NCBI GenBank assembly: GCA_021209875.1 | Contig: JAGYVD010000009.1 | Coordinates: forward strand, 1,178,001-1,242,000 | Direction: 5' to 3' | DNA length: 64,000 bases | Source of the DNA: Rosellinia necatrix | Lineage: Eukaryota; Ascomycota; Sordariomycetes; Xylariales; Xylariaceae | Shown here: positions 1-10,374 of the stretch, piece by piece | How positions within the stretch are numbered: position 1 is the stretch's first letter | Layout of the letters: each line of letters begins with the position of its first letter | The notes under the pieces: model-generated | Seen by the model: the letters and a program-made list of their open reading frames with translations, nothing else | Databases searched by the model: none | Told to the model about the DNA's origin: nothing | Program-made: the position numbers and the translations under genes

Positions 1-743
1 GACGACTGCACGCTGGGCACGCTGAGATCGCGGGTGCTTGGCCGAGGAGGGATGGGGGCCTGCCAGATACCGACGCCGCCTGGGGCCGAGACGTCACGCC
101 GAGAGCATAAACTGGTGGCCTCCATGAGAATGGCCTCTGGGTTTAAATCGCCGTAGTACGTCGAAGGGTGGCCCGCCTCATCCTTCTCGGCACCCCCATT
201 CCCGCTTGGAACGGCGGGCGAGACGGGCTGCACACCCCCGGTTGAAGAATTGGGGGTTGAATCCGGAGTGCAAGCCTGGGCTGCAGTCCGTGTCGTCTTG
301 CTGCTCCGGCTACTGGGCGAGGGCTGTGACTGTTGCGAGTTTTGCGAGTGTTGCGAGTGTTGCGAGACGCCCGAGGACTTGTCGGGCGATGGCGCGGGCA
401 GGGAGTTGCCATGGCCGTGGGCCTTTGGGTCCGCGTGGACGCATCGCTTCTTCCTACGACGGCATTTCTCACAGGCCTGGGCCACCTGCTTCCTCTTGAG
501 CGGCAGGCCGGTGGTGTCGGATTCCACGAATTTGACCATGACGAACAGCTGCCGCATATATCCTGACACGGTGGAACGGCGATGGATCTTCAAGCGGTGG
601 TCACCAGATTCGTCATCTCCGCCGTCTCTCCGAATCAAGGTGAGACAGATTGGGTCTTCATGTTTATCTAAGTAGTGTGAGAGGACCTCGGGAATCGGAG
701 CATCCTCTGCAATGGAAAATAGCAAGACACCACCAGTGGCCGT
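1..743 (-). CDS. Zn2Cys6-type transcription factor, partial (cut by window edge)
   Basis: An open frame runs without stop from an apparent splice acceptor (TTAG, 744-747) to the left edge of the window. It encodes about 100 residues of folded-looking N-terminal region, then a half zinc cluster CEKCRRRKKRC, a long Ser/Gln/Pro-rich linker with a QHS/QNS/QQS repeat, and a GDLNPEAIL motif, which I recall as a conserved element after the DNA-binding domain in one group of fungal C6 regulators. The C-terminal regulatory domain lies outside the window and the start codon must be in an upstream exon that I could not place; the first in-frame ATG is at 557, but coding-like sequence continues above it. 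Oddly, the second CxxC half of the binuclear cluster is not visible after the first half. Its target is unknown; it is probably not part of the metabolite cluster. Confidence 0.7.
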
Positions 744-1214
744 CTAACCCAGACTAGGTAACTAGGTAACTAGCAACTTCCAAGGTTCCAAGGTTGTTTC
801 CACACCCAACTCCGACCGACGGTGCGGTGCAGCCTAAAGAGGCTAGTCCGCCACCTTCGCATCCATTCCCTCTGGCGGTGCTTTCCTCTCTTCAGTGCTT
901 CGGGTACTACCTGTGCTTCGGGTACCTGTGCTTCATATCTCTAAGCATCTACCCAGGTACCTATCTAGGGTATCTGATACAGGAGAAGCAGGAGCACAGG
1001 AGAGGGGTGTGCGAAGATAACGTCAATGCAACAAATATACTATATGCTGCTTCGTTTCTGAATTGGACGCCATACAGGGCACGTACCAAGGACCTAGATA
1101 GGTACCAGCCTAGGCTGATCCTAGGTAGGTATGGTCAACTCGCCGCCCCGATCCCCGGCCATTCGAGGCGGATAGAATAGGAGGTTGACTGACTACATCG
1201 TGCTGGTATGGCCG

Positions 1215-1286
1215 CCGCTTATGTGTGTCACCATGGCGGCCATCGCTCCGCCGCCTATGTGCGACACCATGGCGGTCATTACTCCG
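1215..1286. repeat. Two 36-bp imperfect tandem repeats
   Basis: Units 1215-1250 and 1251-1286 align end to end, both built around the core CACCATGGCGG, and differ mostly by C/T or G/A changes. No repeat family is recognised. Confidence 0.75.
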
Positions 1287-1333
1287 ATGAACATGCCATG
1301 CCGCCCTCGCTCCTGACCTCACGTCGGCAATTA

Positions 1334-1338
1334 CACAT

Positions 1339-1371
<33 letters not shown>

Positions 1372-1397
1372 TATATATGTATATATATATATATATG
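1334..1397. repeat. CA/TA microsatellite
   Basis: A run of CA dinucleotides grades into a run of TA dinucleotides. Any reading frame through it is compositional only. Confidence 0.9.
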
Positions 1398-1559
1398 CAT
1401 GTATGTGTGGCTACATCTTTCTTTTTTTCAGTATGACCCTCTGGATATCATTAGGAATCATCAGCTCAAATTTAACAAATGCCCCTACTTGTGAAACCCC
1501 TCGTAAGACCGATACCCACGGTCATCTCATTCCTGAAGACAACAAATCCTGCAAGAAAC

Positions 1560-3102
1560 ATGGCCACAAGGACTGCTACTGAATCCCAACCGAAAAGAGA
1601 GGGCAACATTTCCGATGCATTTGTATCGTTATCCGGCGGGAGTCGACTGCCCCTGCCGCAACGCTTTCTGGACCTTAAGAAATCCTTGGTTGCTGGCCAC
1701 GAATGTCAGGTCGTCGCGAGCTGGCGAAGACTTCTCTCCCATCTCGCTGTAGAAAATCAAATCTTGGCGAGGGAGGGCTCAGCAGTTATACCCAGCTTAG
1801 AATTTGCGAACCTTGACCAAGACCTTGCGCGATTCCGTTCGGAGCTGAAGAAAAGGGGTGTTGCTGTCATCAGGGGCGTGATACCTGAAGGAGAGGCTCG
1901 TGCATACAAAAGCGAAATCGAAGACTACGTGCAGCAGAATCCCTGGACAAAAGGTAAATTCTGCTACTAATTCTCTTTTTAGTTAATTTTCTAACCATGA
2001 AAATAGGATTTCCCCAGCACAACCCTCAAGTATATGAACTATACTGGTCGGCCCCTCAAATCCGCGCCAGGGCACATCCAAATCTATTGAAAGCCCAATC
2101 CAAACTCATGAGCCTTTGGCAATCGTCTGACCTCGACAGCGCCATCTCTTTATCACAGAATCTCGCCTATGCCGACCGCGTGCGGATCAGGCAGCCTGGT
2201 GATATGTCCTTTGCTTTGGGCCCCCACGTAGACGGCGGTAGTGTCGAACGGTGGGAAAAGCATGGGTATGGGCTTGGTAGGGTTTACGACAAAATTTTCG
2301 AGGGAATGTGGGAGGAAAATGACCCGTGGGATGCCAGCAATAGGGTGTCCGCCGTCATGGATAACTACAACGGACTCGGGGCCGCCACGATGTTCCGCAT
2401 GTTCCAGGGTTGGTTGAGCATGAGCAACACGGGGGCTTCCGAGGGTACACTCCTCGTGAACCCTTTGCTCCAATTGTCAACAGCATATTACCTTCTACGA
2501 CCCTTTTTCAAACCGGTAAATGAGTCAAAGGAGCGAATCGAGAAGTATCTGGCCGCGGATAACTGGGTGTTTGTCGGCTCCGAGATGACGAGCGAGCTAC
2601 AAGGCGCGACGCCAGGCCACGGACAAGAGCTAACCGAGGAACTCCACCCCCACCTCCGACTTAAAACGAGTATGGTTCCTATGCCTACCGTCAAACCGGG
2701 CGACTTCGTTATCTGGCATTGTGACAGTGAGTTTCTCGTTCCTTTAACCTCCACAAAGCTAACATGTGTTCCAACTTAGTTATCCACGCCGTCGATCATA
2801 TCCATATGGGGCACTCGGATTCAAGCGTACTGTATATCCCGATATGCCCCATCACCGAGAAGAACGCCGAGTACATGGTGCGCCAGAGAAAGGCGTTCCT
2901 TGAAGGAACCCCCGGCCCAGATTTTCCGGGTGGGGAGGGCGAATCACGGCATCACCACCGGCCTGCCGAGTCTTACCTTCGGGAGCATGCCGATTCGGGG
3001 GGCCTACAAGCATTTGGCTTCGAGAAACTGATCACCACACTATCAGATGGTCCCGGGGCCATCGAGGTCACAAAGAGAGCAAATGAGATTTTAGGATTTT
3101 AG
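1560..3102 (+). CDS. DUF1479 family protein (2-oxoglutarate/Fe(II) oxygenase-like)
   Basis: Three exons, 1560-1953, 2007-2726 and 2780-3102, join in frame to 478 residues; an alternative ATG at 1479 would add 27. Both introns are 53 bp with GT...AG borders. The protein resembles fungal DUF1479 proteins (PF07350), a family with a double-stranded beta-helix fold like non-haem Fe(II)/2-oxoglutarate dioxygenases. An H-x-D pair is visible in GPHVDGGS and a distal histidine lies in the IHAVDHIHMGH stretch, consistent with a facial metal triad. The substrate is not known for the family in fungi. The gene lies upstream of an MFS transporter in the same direction, separated by a normal promoter gap. 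It could be an accessory oxygenase of the nearby cluster, but it lacks the promoter motif found on core genes. Confidence 0.8.
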
Positions 3103-3739
3103 GAAGACCACGTCATATCATGGCTCCGTTCATGTTTCGGCTCTGAGGGCTTCATGTTGAAAAGGACGAATGAAGAAATTCCAAAGAGGTATCAGTAGCG
3201 AATTGCCACGTACTTTCTATGCTATGATCGGCGGTATTGTATATCGCCGCTATCTTTATTACTATTACATACGATTTTCTTGGCGATTAGCAAACAGTGA
3301 CTTTGCCCACCTGAATGGCGGCACGCCGTCACGGAGGAAAAATCCTGCCAGATAAAGCCCAGCTGAGATAGCGGTCGTTAGCGGCATCTTGAAACGTCAA
3401 ACGCATTGCTAGACTGCCCGCCACGGCGGAGCCTCCACATCGGAACGTGGGTCTGGCGGAGCGTTGAACGGGAAACCGGCAGATATTACGCGAATTGGGG
3501 TTGCTCCCGGCTATTCCCGTACGCCTGATATCCACCCGACACTTGACTGGGAGCTGAAGGGATGGCTTGTGGGGGGTTGACCCTCTTCTCCGAGACCGCA
3601 CTGGAGCTGAGTGAGATTTTGCTGGGTGCTCTGGCATCGGGTGTGGGATCTGAATCCGGATTCTGTCTATCAAAGTAGAGTATAAAGCCTAGGTGGCAGA
3701 GCTGCTGAATCTAGCAGGGGCGGTAAGGTATATATCGCC
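3103..3739. other. Intergenic region / MFS promoter
   Basis: No gene seen. It contains the 3' end of the DUF1479 transcript and the promoter of the downstream MFS gene, with a 12-bp palindrome at 3652-3663 and a TATA-like box at 3681-3687. Confidence 0.6.
3652..3687 (+). promoter_or_regulatory. Palindrome GAATCCGGATTC plus TATA-like box
   Basis: A perfect 12-bp palindrome at 3652-3663 is followed by TATAAAG at 3681-3687, 53-59 bp before the MFS start codon at 3740. The inverted CCG/CGG pair is the kind of site bound by Zn2Cys6 dimers; binding is inference. Confidence 0.4.
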
Positions 3740-5377
3740 ATGTCAAAACCTCACGAATCCATCACAGCCACTGGGGGGTCATCTCTAAGCGATAAAAATG
3801 ACGTTCTCGAATCCGATGAAATCATCGTGCCGCTCGGATTGGATGCCCTCCAGCCCTCTTTCAACCTGAAAGAAGCCCTCTCCACGAAGGGGGTCGAGCT
3901 GCAGGGCGATGTTGCGTTGAGCCCCGAGCAAAGACAGTCCTTGCAGGCGCCGGTCGATTGGACACGGGGTAGGAAAGCCGCCGTGTTGGCGGCGCCCTTT
4001 GTCGCAGGTCTCCTCGCGGCCTACTCCGCGGGGTCCTATTCTCTGGCTTCCGAGCAGCTCCGCGATCTGTGGGACGTCAGCTATACAGAGTACAATATCG
4101 GCATCACCATCTTCGTCTCGGGGTTCGCGTTCGCCCCGGTGATCATGGCCCCCGTCAGCGAGGCGCACGGCCGCTACGGCGTCTTCGTAGGGGCGGGCGT
4201 GGTCTTCTTTCTCGGGACGCTGGGCTGCGCCCTGACGCCCTCGTATGCCGGGATGCTCGCCTCGCGCTTCGTGACGGGCGCCGGGGCATCCATCTACGCC
4301 ACCCTCACCGGGGGCGTCGTCAGCGACCTCTACAATAAGGAGGACCGCAACACGCCCATGACGCTGTATTCTCTCAACATCATCATCGGGACCGGCCTCG
4401 GGCCGCTGGTCAGCGGACTGCTTGTCACGTACATCGGCTGGCGGTGGATATTCTACTTGCAGCTTATACTCATCGGCCTCACAACGCTGGCGATCGCGCT
4501 GTTCTTCTCTGAGACGCGGAGTAACGTAGTCCTGAGGAGAAAATGTGCGGCACTCAATTCTCTCTTCTCGACGAGTGGTGAGGCCAGTCTTAAGCAAGAG
4601 GCCCTAGCAGCATCAAACGTAAACCGAGGGCGGACAACGGTATTCTTCCAGCCAGAAGGGGAAAAGCCGAAATTCAATGTCGCCACTGTTCTTCAGAGTT
4701 TTGCATTCCCCTTGAAATTACTCACAACAGAGCCTATTGTATTCTGGTTTTCAGCTTGGGTGTCGTTCGCGTGGGCGATTTTATATCTACAGTTTGTCAG
4801 CATCGGGATAGTCTTCCGGGACGTCTATGACTTCAACAGCGCACAAGTTGGTGCCGTATACACAGCGGTTGTCGTCGGCTCGGTCTTCAGCGCTCTAGCT
4901 TGTTCAATGCAAGATATATTCTTCCGGAAAAGGATGCCCGTCCGTATGGCCACCCCTGAAGGTCGTCTTCTGTCCTCGTGTCTTCTCTCTATCCTCCTCC
5001 CTGCTGGGTTGTTCATCTTCGGTTGGACCGCTAATCCTCGGATCTCATGGGTTGTCCCTACTATCGCCATTGGATTTTGCACGGTTGGGATTTTCAGCAT
5101 ATATCTCGCAGTGTTCAACTACATCGCGGACACATATCAGCGGTACTCATCCAGCGCGCAGGCGGCACAAAGTATGTGCCGGAATTTATTAGCCGGAATC
5201 TTTCCTCTCATTGGGAATGTAATACTACAAAACCTGGGGTACGGAGGAGCGGGAAGCCTGCTGGGCGCTTTGGGTCTTCTCTTAACTGGCATCCCCTGGC
5301 TTCTACTCTTCTTTGGGGAGAGGATAAGAGCGAGGAGCTCTTTCGCCGGCAGCCTCGCCGCTATCGAAGTGAAATAA
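3740..5377 (+). CDS. MFS transporter, DHA1 (drug:H+ antiporter-1) type
   Basis: A single-exon gene of 545 residues with about 70-80 cytosolic N-terminal residues and then about twelve hydrophobic segments. Family signatures seen are SEAHGRYGVF in the first cytoplasmic loop, the RFVTGAGASIYATLTGG helix, and GTGLGPLVSG followed by GWRWIFYLQLI (motif C region of drug antiporters). Such plasma-membrane pumps (polyamine/fluconazole/benomyl-resistance type) export small molecules by proton antiport. Its position about 5 kb from the end of the PKS-NRPS suggests a possible role in product export or self-protection, but a second MFS gene sits inside the cluster and is the better candidate. It converges with the aldo-keto reductase downstream. 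Confidence 0.88.
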   Translation: MSKPHESITATGGSSLSDKNDVLESDEIIVPLGLDALQPSFNLKEALSTKGVELQGDVALSPEQRQSLQAPVDWTRGRKAAVLAAPFVAGLLAAYSAGSYSLASEQLRDLWDVSYTEYNIGITIFVSGFAFAPVIMAPVSEAHGRYGVFVGAGVVFFLGTLGCALTPSYAGMLASRFVTGAGASIYATLTGGVVSDLYNKEDRNTPMTLYSLNIIIGTGLGPLVSGLLVTYIGWRWIFYLQLILIGLTTLAIALFFSETRSNVVLRRKCAALNSLFSTSGEASLKQEALAASNVNRGRTTVFFQPEGEKPKFNVATVLQSFAFPLKLLTTEPIVFWFSAWVSFAWAILYLQFVSIGIVFRDVYDFNSAQVGAVYTAVVVGSVFSALACSMQDIFFRKRMPVRMATPEGRLLSSCLLSILLPAGLFIFGWTANPRISWVVPTIAIGFCTVGIFSIYLAVFNYIADTYQRYSSSAQAAQSMCRNLLAGIFPLIGNVILQNLGYGGAGSLLGALGLLLTGIPWLLLFFGERIRARSSFAGSLAAIEVK

Positions 5378-5805
5378 ACGAACCACTGCACCCTTATACG
5401 GCCCATAAAATGGGGTCGTCAAGTAATGATTAAACCATGTTATGCCAAAAGAGTGTGGAGTTTCCCAGTAGCGTTATTGCTCGATGTTCGTACCGTCGCG
5501 TTTTAAATATTTGTTACAACTAATGAGGTCGCAGGTTATCGTTGCTTTAAGACAAGTGCAATTGCTAGCTGCGGCATATGACGAGAGCAAATAGATATGA
5601 GGTTCGAGCACGGCCACAACGTACTTATGAGCACTCGATGAAAATATACTCGCAAGGGAGTCGTATATTACAGCAACAACTATCTCTCTATCTCTCTTTC
5701 CCAGATCCAACGAAAATGGTACCTGACATATAGCTACTTCCATAGCCAATCTATTTATGGTGCATTGAACCTGTTTCTACCCGTCATTTATACCTAACTA
5801 TCAGG
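5378..5805. other. Convergent intergenic region
   Basis: The shared 3' region between the MFS gene (+) and the aldo-keto reductase (-). I see no gene or notable repeat. Confidence 0.6.
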
Positions 5806-6926
5806 CTAGAGATGGTACAGAAGAGAGGGTCCCTCAGTAGTGGAGTAAAGCGCCGAAAAAGCTTCTGCCAGATCAGCGGGTAGAGGTCCAGCATCGATGG
5901 CGTCGAGAGTTTTGTGGAGCTGTTCCATTCTAGATACTGTGAAGATGATCCCATCTCCATGACTTCCATCCAAAATGCTATGGAAAGCGGTCCAGCGAAG
6001 CGCAGCCGCATGCCCGCTAATGCCATGTTTCTCAGCGGCAGCAAGGATGCGGGGTACAGCAGCCTGGATCAACGGGTGACCATAGAACCCATTGTAATTC
6101 TTCCCGATAACATTCTTTATTTTGTTAGCAATACCATATAGAGATAGAATTTGGGGCACTGACATCGCTATCCCATCGTTTCGAGGTAGTCGAGGTGCCA
6201 GCATTTCCCGAGAAGAGACCACCTGCGGCAGGACTAGTATAAGAGTCAGCTTTGCTCCGGATATTTCTTGCTACTGCTGCTCACCTGTAACCATAAAACG
6301 GAATGTTGTGTTTGCGCAGGAGTGGGAAAAGCTCCTTCTCGCCGCTTCTAAAAATCGCATTGTAGTGTCCTTCGTACACGCTGGGCTTGACGTATCCCTT
6401 TTCCTCGCAAATGTCGAGGAACTTCTGGACCTCGGCAGCCGTATAGTTAGAAAGTCCGAAATGCTTAAATTGGTCTTTTTTGAAGGCCTCGTTGATAGCT
6501 TTGGCCGCGAGTTCAAATGGCGTTTCGCGGTCGGGCACATGCAGCATCATAGTGTCTACGGTGTGTGTCTTCAGTTCGTCGAGTGACTGATTGATGCTCG
6601 CTTCGATCTTGGCAGGGTCATGAGACCCAGGGGCTCCATCTCGGACTTTAGTCACAATTGTGAAGCGAGAAGCGGCCCCAGCCTGACCCAGGCGTTCCTC
6701 TGAGTGGGGATAGTTACTGCCTGTGTCGATGTATCTGTGCCCGCGATCATAAAACGTGTCTAAGAGGGCCTGGACTTCTTCCGGTTGATCCCAATGAGCG
6801 AGTCCAGGCGTTACGGTTTTATCACCGACCTATGTCCCTCTCAGATTAGAAGAACTTATAATGTTTAATTAGGAGTCCTACAGTGTGAGTGCCGAGTATG
6901 ATGTTGACAGGCGTTTTGGGGGACAT
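5806..6926 (-). CDS. Aldo-keto reductase, AKR7 (aflatoxin-aldehyde reductase-like)
   Basis: Four exons in transcription order, 6926-6882, 6829-6285, 6233-6164 and 6114-5806, give 322 residues exactly in frame; introns are 49-52 bp and the last has a TGCTAAC branch site. The tetrad of the superfamily is visible: Asp and Tyr in IDTGSNYPHS, Lys in FTIVTKV and His in MMLHVPD. NADPH-dependent reduction of an aldehyde or ketone is expected in the cytosol. FYGYSPAAGGLFSG fits the YxPLAGGxLTG strand of AKR7. It could be an accessory ketoreductase for the metabolite or a detoxifying enzyme. It has no copy of the core-cluster promoter motif in the first few hundred bases upstream. Confidence 0.85.
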
Positions 6927-8561
6927 AATGGGCGTAGGAGCTTCGGCTTTTTGTTGATAAAGATGACGATAACGGCGATAAGTCGTGGATTGCAAAGTTA
7001 GTGTGGGGTGATACGATGGGAAAGCAACCCTTGAGGTGAATTACTAGAAATTATATAGTGAAAAGGTCAAATATAATGCTTTGAAATGATAACTTTCATA
7101 TACACCGGAGTAGTAATGGTTTCTGACAAAGAACAATTGGAGCGTCTTCGAAGTTCCGCAAACTCCCCGCAACTTTCCCGCAGGTTGCCCGCCATTGGCA
7201 TTATTGTCTAACTTGAACTTGACTAATTATATAGTGACATAAACAACAGCTGCACAGAGCATAATAATTTGACAATTCGGAAAGTATAACCGGGTTTAAT
7301 CACGCCTCTTGTTGATGGGATTACTGTAATCTAGATTTCGCCCTGCTCTCCAGAACCTGGCTCGTGAATAGAAATGCGGCGGTCTATCGACACCGATCGC
7401 TGGCTGGTCTCTCTCTTGCAAGATTTCCAATCCTCGCGGATCTCAAGGTTACGGGGCTTTAAATAAATCCGCCTTGTTTAGAAATACTCGAGAGGATATT
7501 TGTATGGTATTCGCTTTGCAGTCGTCGCGTGATAGCTATAGGCTGTTGTCAAGACTGGTGGATAGGAATGTGGTTATGATTGCACAGTGCCTTACTACGT
7601 AGTTAAGGTAGCGAATCCGAACACAACGACGACTTACCTACCTATTGACTACATTACTGCCATTCAGAGATCTGACCCTCTAATGGCAACGAAAGAAGAT
7701 CTCCTACGTGCCGCGGGGGATGTTGCGGATTTCCTCGTGGTTCAGGTTTGCGGTGATGTTGAAAGTACTCTGCGGTTGGCAGCTGCTGCCAATCTTAATA
7801 GTGCTTGAGGGCGCGACCTTTCTTACTCCCCATCGGCGGGATTTTACAGTCTGATCGGCGGGGCTTTCGGGGGTGGTATTGTGGATGGGGAAGCGGCGGG
7901 CGTGGGACCCATGCCACGATGCGGAACCGGATTTCTACTACCTGCGAAGATGTGATGACGAGCCATCGAGGGTTACCGAGCAGAAATCTCCTGCTTGGTG
8001 AGCCTTAAGTTGAGCCCTAAATCCTCTGTAAGATACACAGACTTACGATAGGGTGCGGAGGGTGGGAACGAAGCCCTGGTAGCCAGCACTGACTTTTGAG
8101 GTTCTATGAGTGGTCTCGTCGCCGGCATGCGCCGCTTACAAGCTCGCGGTCGTAGTTATCAGACCAGTTCTATCATTGCGGGTTACACCATTTACACAAG
8201 ACGAGAAAAAAAAAGAAAGACCTAAAGCTCATGTTGGCTCCGCGGTTAGTACGAGTTCGAAAGGCTATTAGTTATTTTATTACGGTTATAGCTGTCATTC
8301 CTATACACGTTCGCGTAATGGAGATTCATTACTTACCCCTGCTTAGCCCAACTATGCCATGACTAGTTAGTTGTAACCATGCTACGATAAGCGGGCGCGA
8401 CTCTCGTATTTGTAAGCCACCTGAGTAGACATTGGCTGTAGACATGGCCTCGTTGAAGTTAATAAGCAGATAATTGGTTTCAATTGATAATACTCTAGTT
8501 CCATCAAGCCGTCTTCCTCAAATTTGAATGGATTGTCGGTGATACCAAACTACGCCGCAGA
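6927..8561. other. Intergenic region between AKR and Zn2Cys6 factor genes
   Basis: About 1.6 kb with divergent promoters for the AKR (-) and the transcription factor (+). A frame from 7587 to 7808 opens on GTG rather than ATG. It looks weakly protein-like, with a glycine-rich continuation after a stop in 7805-7930, and may be a decayed gene fragment; I recognise no family. The rest is AT-rich and shows nothing else. Confidence 0.4.
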
Positions 8562-9980
8562 ATGGCCGCAGTTCCCCGCCGCCAGAAAGCCTGCGTTCCC
8601 TGTGCGGAATCAAAGCGGAGGTGTGATAAAGAACTCCCCGAGTGCCGCCGGTGCATTGACAAGGACCTGGACTGTGTTTACCCGCAGCCCAGGAAACGAC
8701 GGCGGGACTGGGAGACGGAGCGCGGTGCTCAACCCGTCTTCCAAAACCCCCCCGTGACTTCGCCTGACGACCGAGAACAAGTAACAGGGGATCGGAGTTT
8801 GCCGGGCTATGCGAACCTTGATGCCGACGCCAGCTGGGAAGCCATGAGGGCGGGCGATCTTGATTTCGGATACTGGGGCTTCCCGGCGGCCGACCACCCC
8901 GAGATGCATTTCCTGGACGATGCTCTGATCCCACACGCGCGAGCGCCAACGGCCTCCGCTCCCAGCCCTCGCCCGGATCGAGGGCCCGGGGCCGAGCGCG
9001 ACGCCAACCCTCGCAGCAGCGAGCCGCCATGTCCGCCCTTCTTCCTGCGGGACGAGACCTTCGCGATCCACCACAAGCAAGAAGACGCGGGCTGCGTGAC
9101 GACGACGGTCGAGATGGAGCCCTTCATCGGCGAGGTGGAGGGGATGCTGCGGTCCTGGGTCACGGCCGGCTCCAACAGCTTCATCCACCGGCGGCTGTAC
9201 GGCAAGGGCATGCCGACGTGCGTGCAGGACGCCTTCGCCACCTTCGCGGCGTACGCGCACCGGACGCCGGCGACGCGGGAGGCGGTGCTGCAGATCGCCG
9301 ACGACCGCGCGGCGGCGCTCGCCCGCCACGCGGCGCACCCGGTCGCGGACGGCGTGCGCGCGGTCTGGGCGCACCTCGCGCGCGTCCACGCCCTCTTCGT
9401 CTACGTCTTCATCCGCGCGTTCGACGGCTCCGTGCGCATGCGCGCGTCCGCCGCGCGGCAGCTGCCCACGCTCCGGGCGTGGGCCGCGCAGATGTGGGAG
9501 GCGGTGAGGGCCCACAGGTGGCAGGACTACGCGTCCGTCCGGGACGGCCGGCGGCGCCCGCCCCCGGGCGCGCACACGCGCGCAGACACGGACGCGGCGG
9601 GCGAGTTTCACGGCGACTACGACGCGGCCATGGAGATCTGGCAGCTCTGGATCCTGACCGAGAGCGTCCGCCGGTCCCACCTCGTCGTCGAGACCGTCCT
9701 CAACACCTTCCGGATCATGACGGTGGGCTGGGCCGAATGCGAGGGCTACGTCATGTGCACGGTGCGCCGCGGCCTGTGGGAGGCCGGGTCCGCGGTGAAG
9801 TGGCTTAATCTGTGCCGCGGCGCCGGCAAGTCGCCCCTCATGGCGCCGTCTCTGGCGCCCGGGCCCCTGATATCGCGGTACCCGGCCCGGGAGTTCGATG
9901 ACTTCGCCAGGCTATGCTGGTCGTTCGTAGTCGGCACGGATAAAATCCAGTGTTGGATTGACAAAGGTAGCAGTGGCTGA
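8562..9980 (+). CDS. Zn2Cys6 transcription factor (left-flank regulator)
   Basis: A single exon of 472 residues. The binuclear zinc cluster starts almost at the N terminus, C-X2-C-X6-C-X6-C-X2-C-X6-C at residues 11-38, followed by a basic stretch (RKRRRD). The middle and C-terminal parts show the helical, Ala/Arg-rich composition seen in many fungal regulators but no domain I can name. The stretch from 9,000 to 9,900 is much richer in G+C than its surroundings, which produces long false frames on the other strand. The gene converges with the PKS-NRPS, about 390 bp between stop codons, so it is a candidate cluster regulator together with the factor at 43.1 kb. Confidence 0.85.
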   Translation: MAAVPRRQKACVPCAESKRRCDKELPECRRCIDKDLDCVYPQPRKRRRDWETERGAQPVFQNPPVTSPDDREQVTGDRSLPGYANLDADASWEAMRAGDLDFGYWGFPAADHPEMHFLDDALIPHARAPTASAPSPRPDRGPGAERDANPRSSEPPCPPFFLRDETFAIHHKQEDAGCVTTTVEMEPFIGEVEGMLRSWVTAGSNSFIHRRLYGKGMPTCVQDAFATFAAYAHRTPATREAVLQIADDRAAALARHAAHPVADGVRAVWAHLARVHALFVYVFIRAFDGSVRMRASAARQLPTLRAWAAQMWEAVRAHRWQDYASVRDGRRRPPPGAHTRADTDAAGEFHGDYDAAMEIWQLWILTESVRRSHLVVETVLNTFRIMTVGWAECEGYVMCTVRRGLWEAGSAVKWLNLCRGAGKSPLMAPSLAPGPLISRYPAREFDDFARLCWSFVVGTDKIQCWIDKGSSG

Positions 9981-10374
9981 ATATGGTAAGCAAGGTCTAT
10001 TCACTATCCGTACAAGCGTAGAACTGCGGCGGCATAGAACTCGGCTGGCACTGCATTCTTAGTGTTAGCGGAGGGTATATTCTTGTCTAGTCAGTCGTTT
10101 ATTTATAGCTCCAGTGGCTTGGCTCGCCCTTGTTTAACTGGTCATTTATTTATAGTTCTACTGTAACCATGCGCTGACGTCTGCACTGCATTCCTAGTGC
10201 TGGCGGATGGTATATTCTTGATCTGTCGATCGATTTGATAGAACTACTTACGTGATAAAAACATATTTTGGCCATCCAGTACTTGTACCTCAACGAACCG
10301 CTATACCCATATTACCGACAACCTTGTATCTATAATAATTTAAGGCAAAACTCCAATTCCGAAATCCCTCCTTC
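9981..10374. other. Convergent intergenic region with degenerate duplication
   Basis: No gene. It holds two copies of a 38-bp sequence (10048-10085 and 10183-10220) and two copies of a TTTATTTATAG word (about 10095-10112 and 10142-10160). Confidence 0.6.
10048..10220. repeat. Pair of 38-bp direct repeats
   Basis: Copies at 10048-10085 and 10183-10220 both start GCACTGCATTC and end GGTATATTCTTG. They differ at four positions, of which three are transitions. This is a possible trace of repeat-induced point mutation or a decayed duplication. Confidence 0.7.

Larger units (their letters stand above)
744..1478. other. Intergenic region with simple repeats
   Basis: No convincing gene. It holds AGGTA/TACCT-rich palindromic words (about 955-1130), a tandem 36-bp duplication (1215-1286) and a CA microsatellite running into a TA microsatellite (about 1334-1397). 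The upstream exon of the left-edge transcription factor should lie here, and the promoter of the DUF1479 gene must be at its right end. Confidence 0.6.

Noticed and set aside
1110..1400. Minus-strand frame with Ile-Tyr and Cys-Val repeats
   Set aside because: Produced by the CA/TA microsatellite.
3785..4597. 270-residue minus-strand frame inside the first MFS gene
   Set aside because: Antisense shadow; Arg/Asp/Glu-rich with no structure.
8610..9680. Long minus-strand frame (356 residues) opposite the Zn2Cys6 gene
   Set aside because: It is the shadow of the very GC-rich coding strand; Arg/Ala/Gly-biased with no domain.
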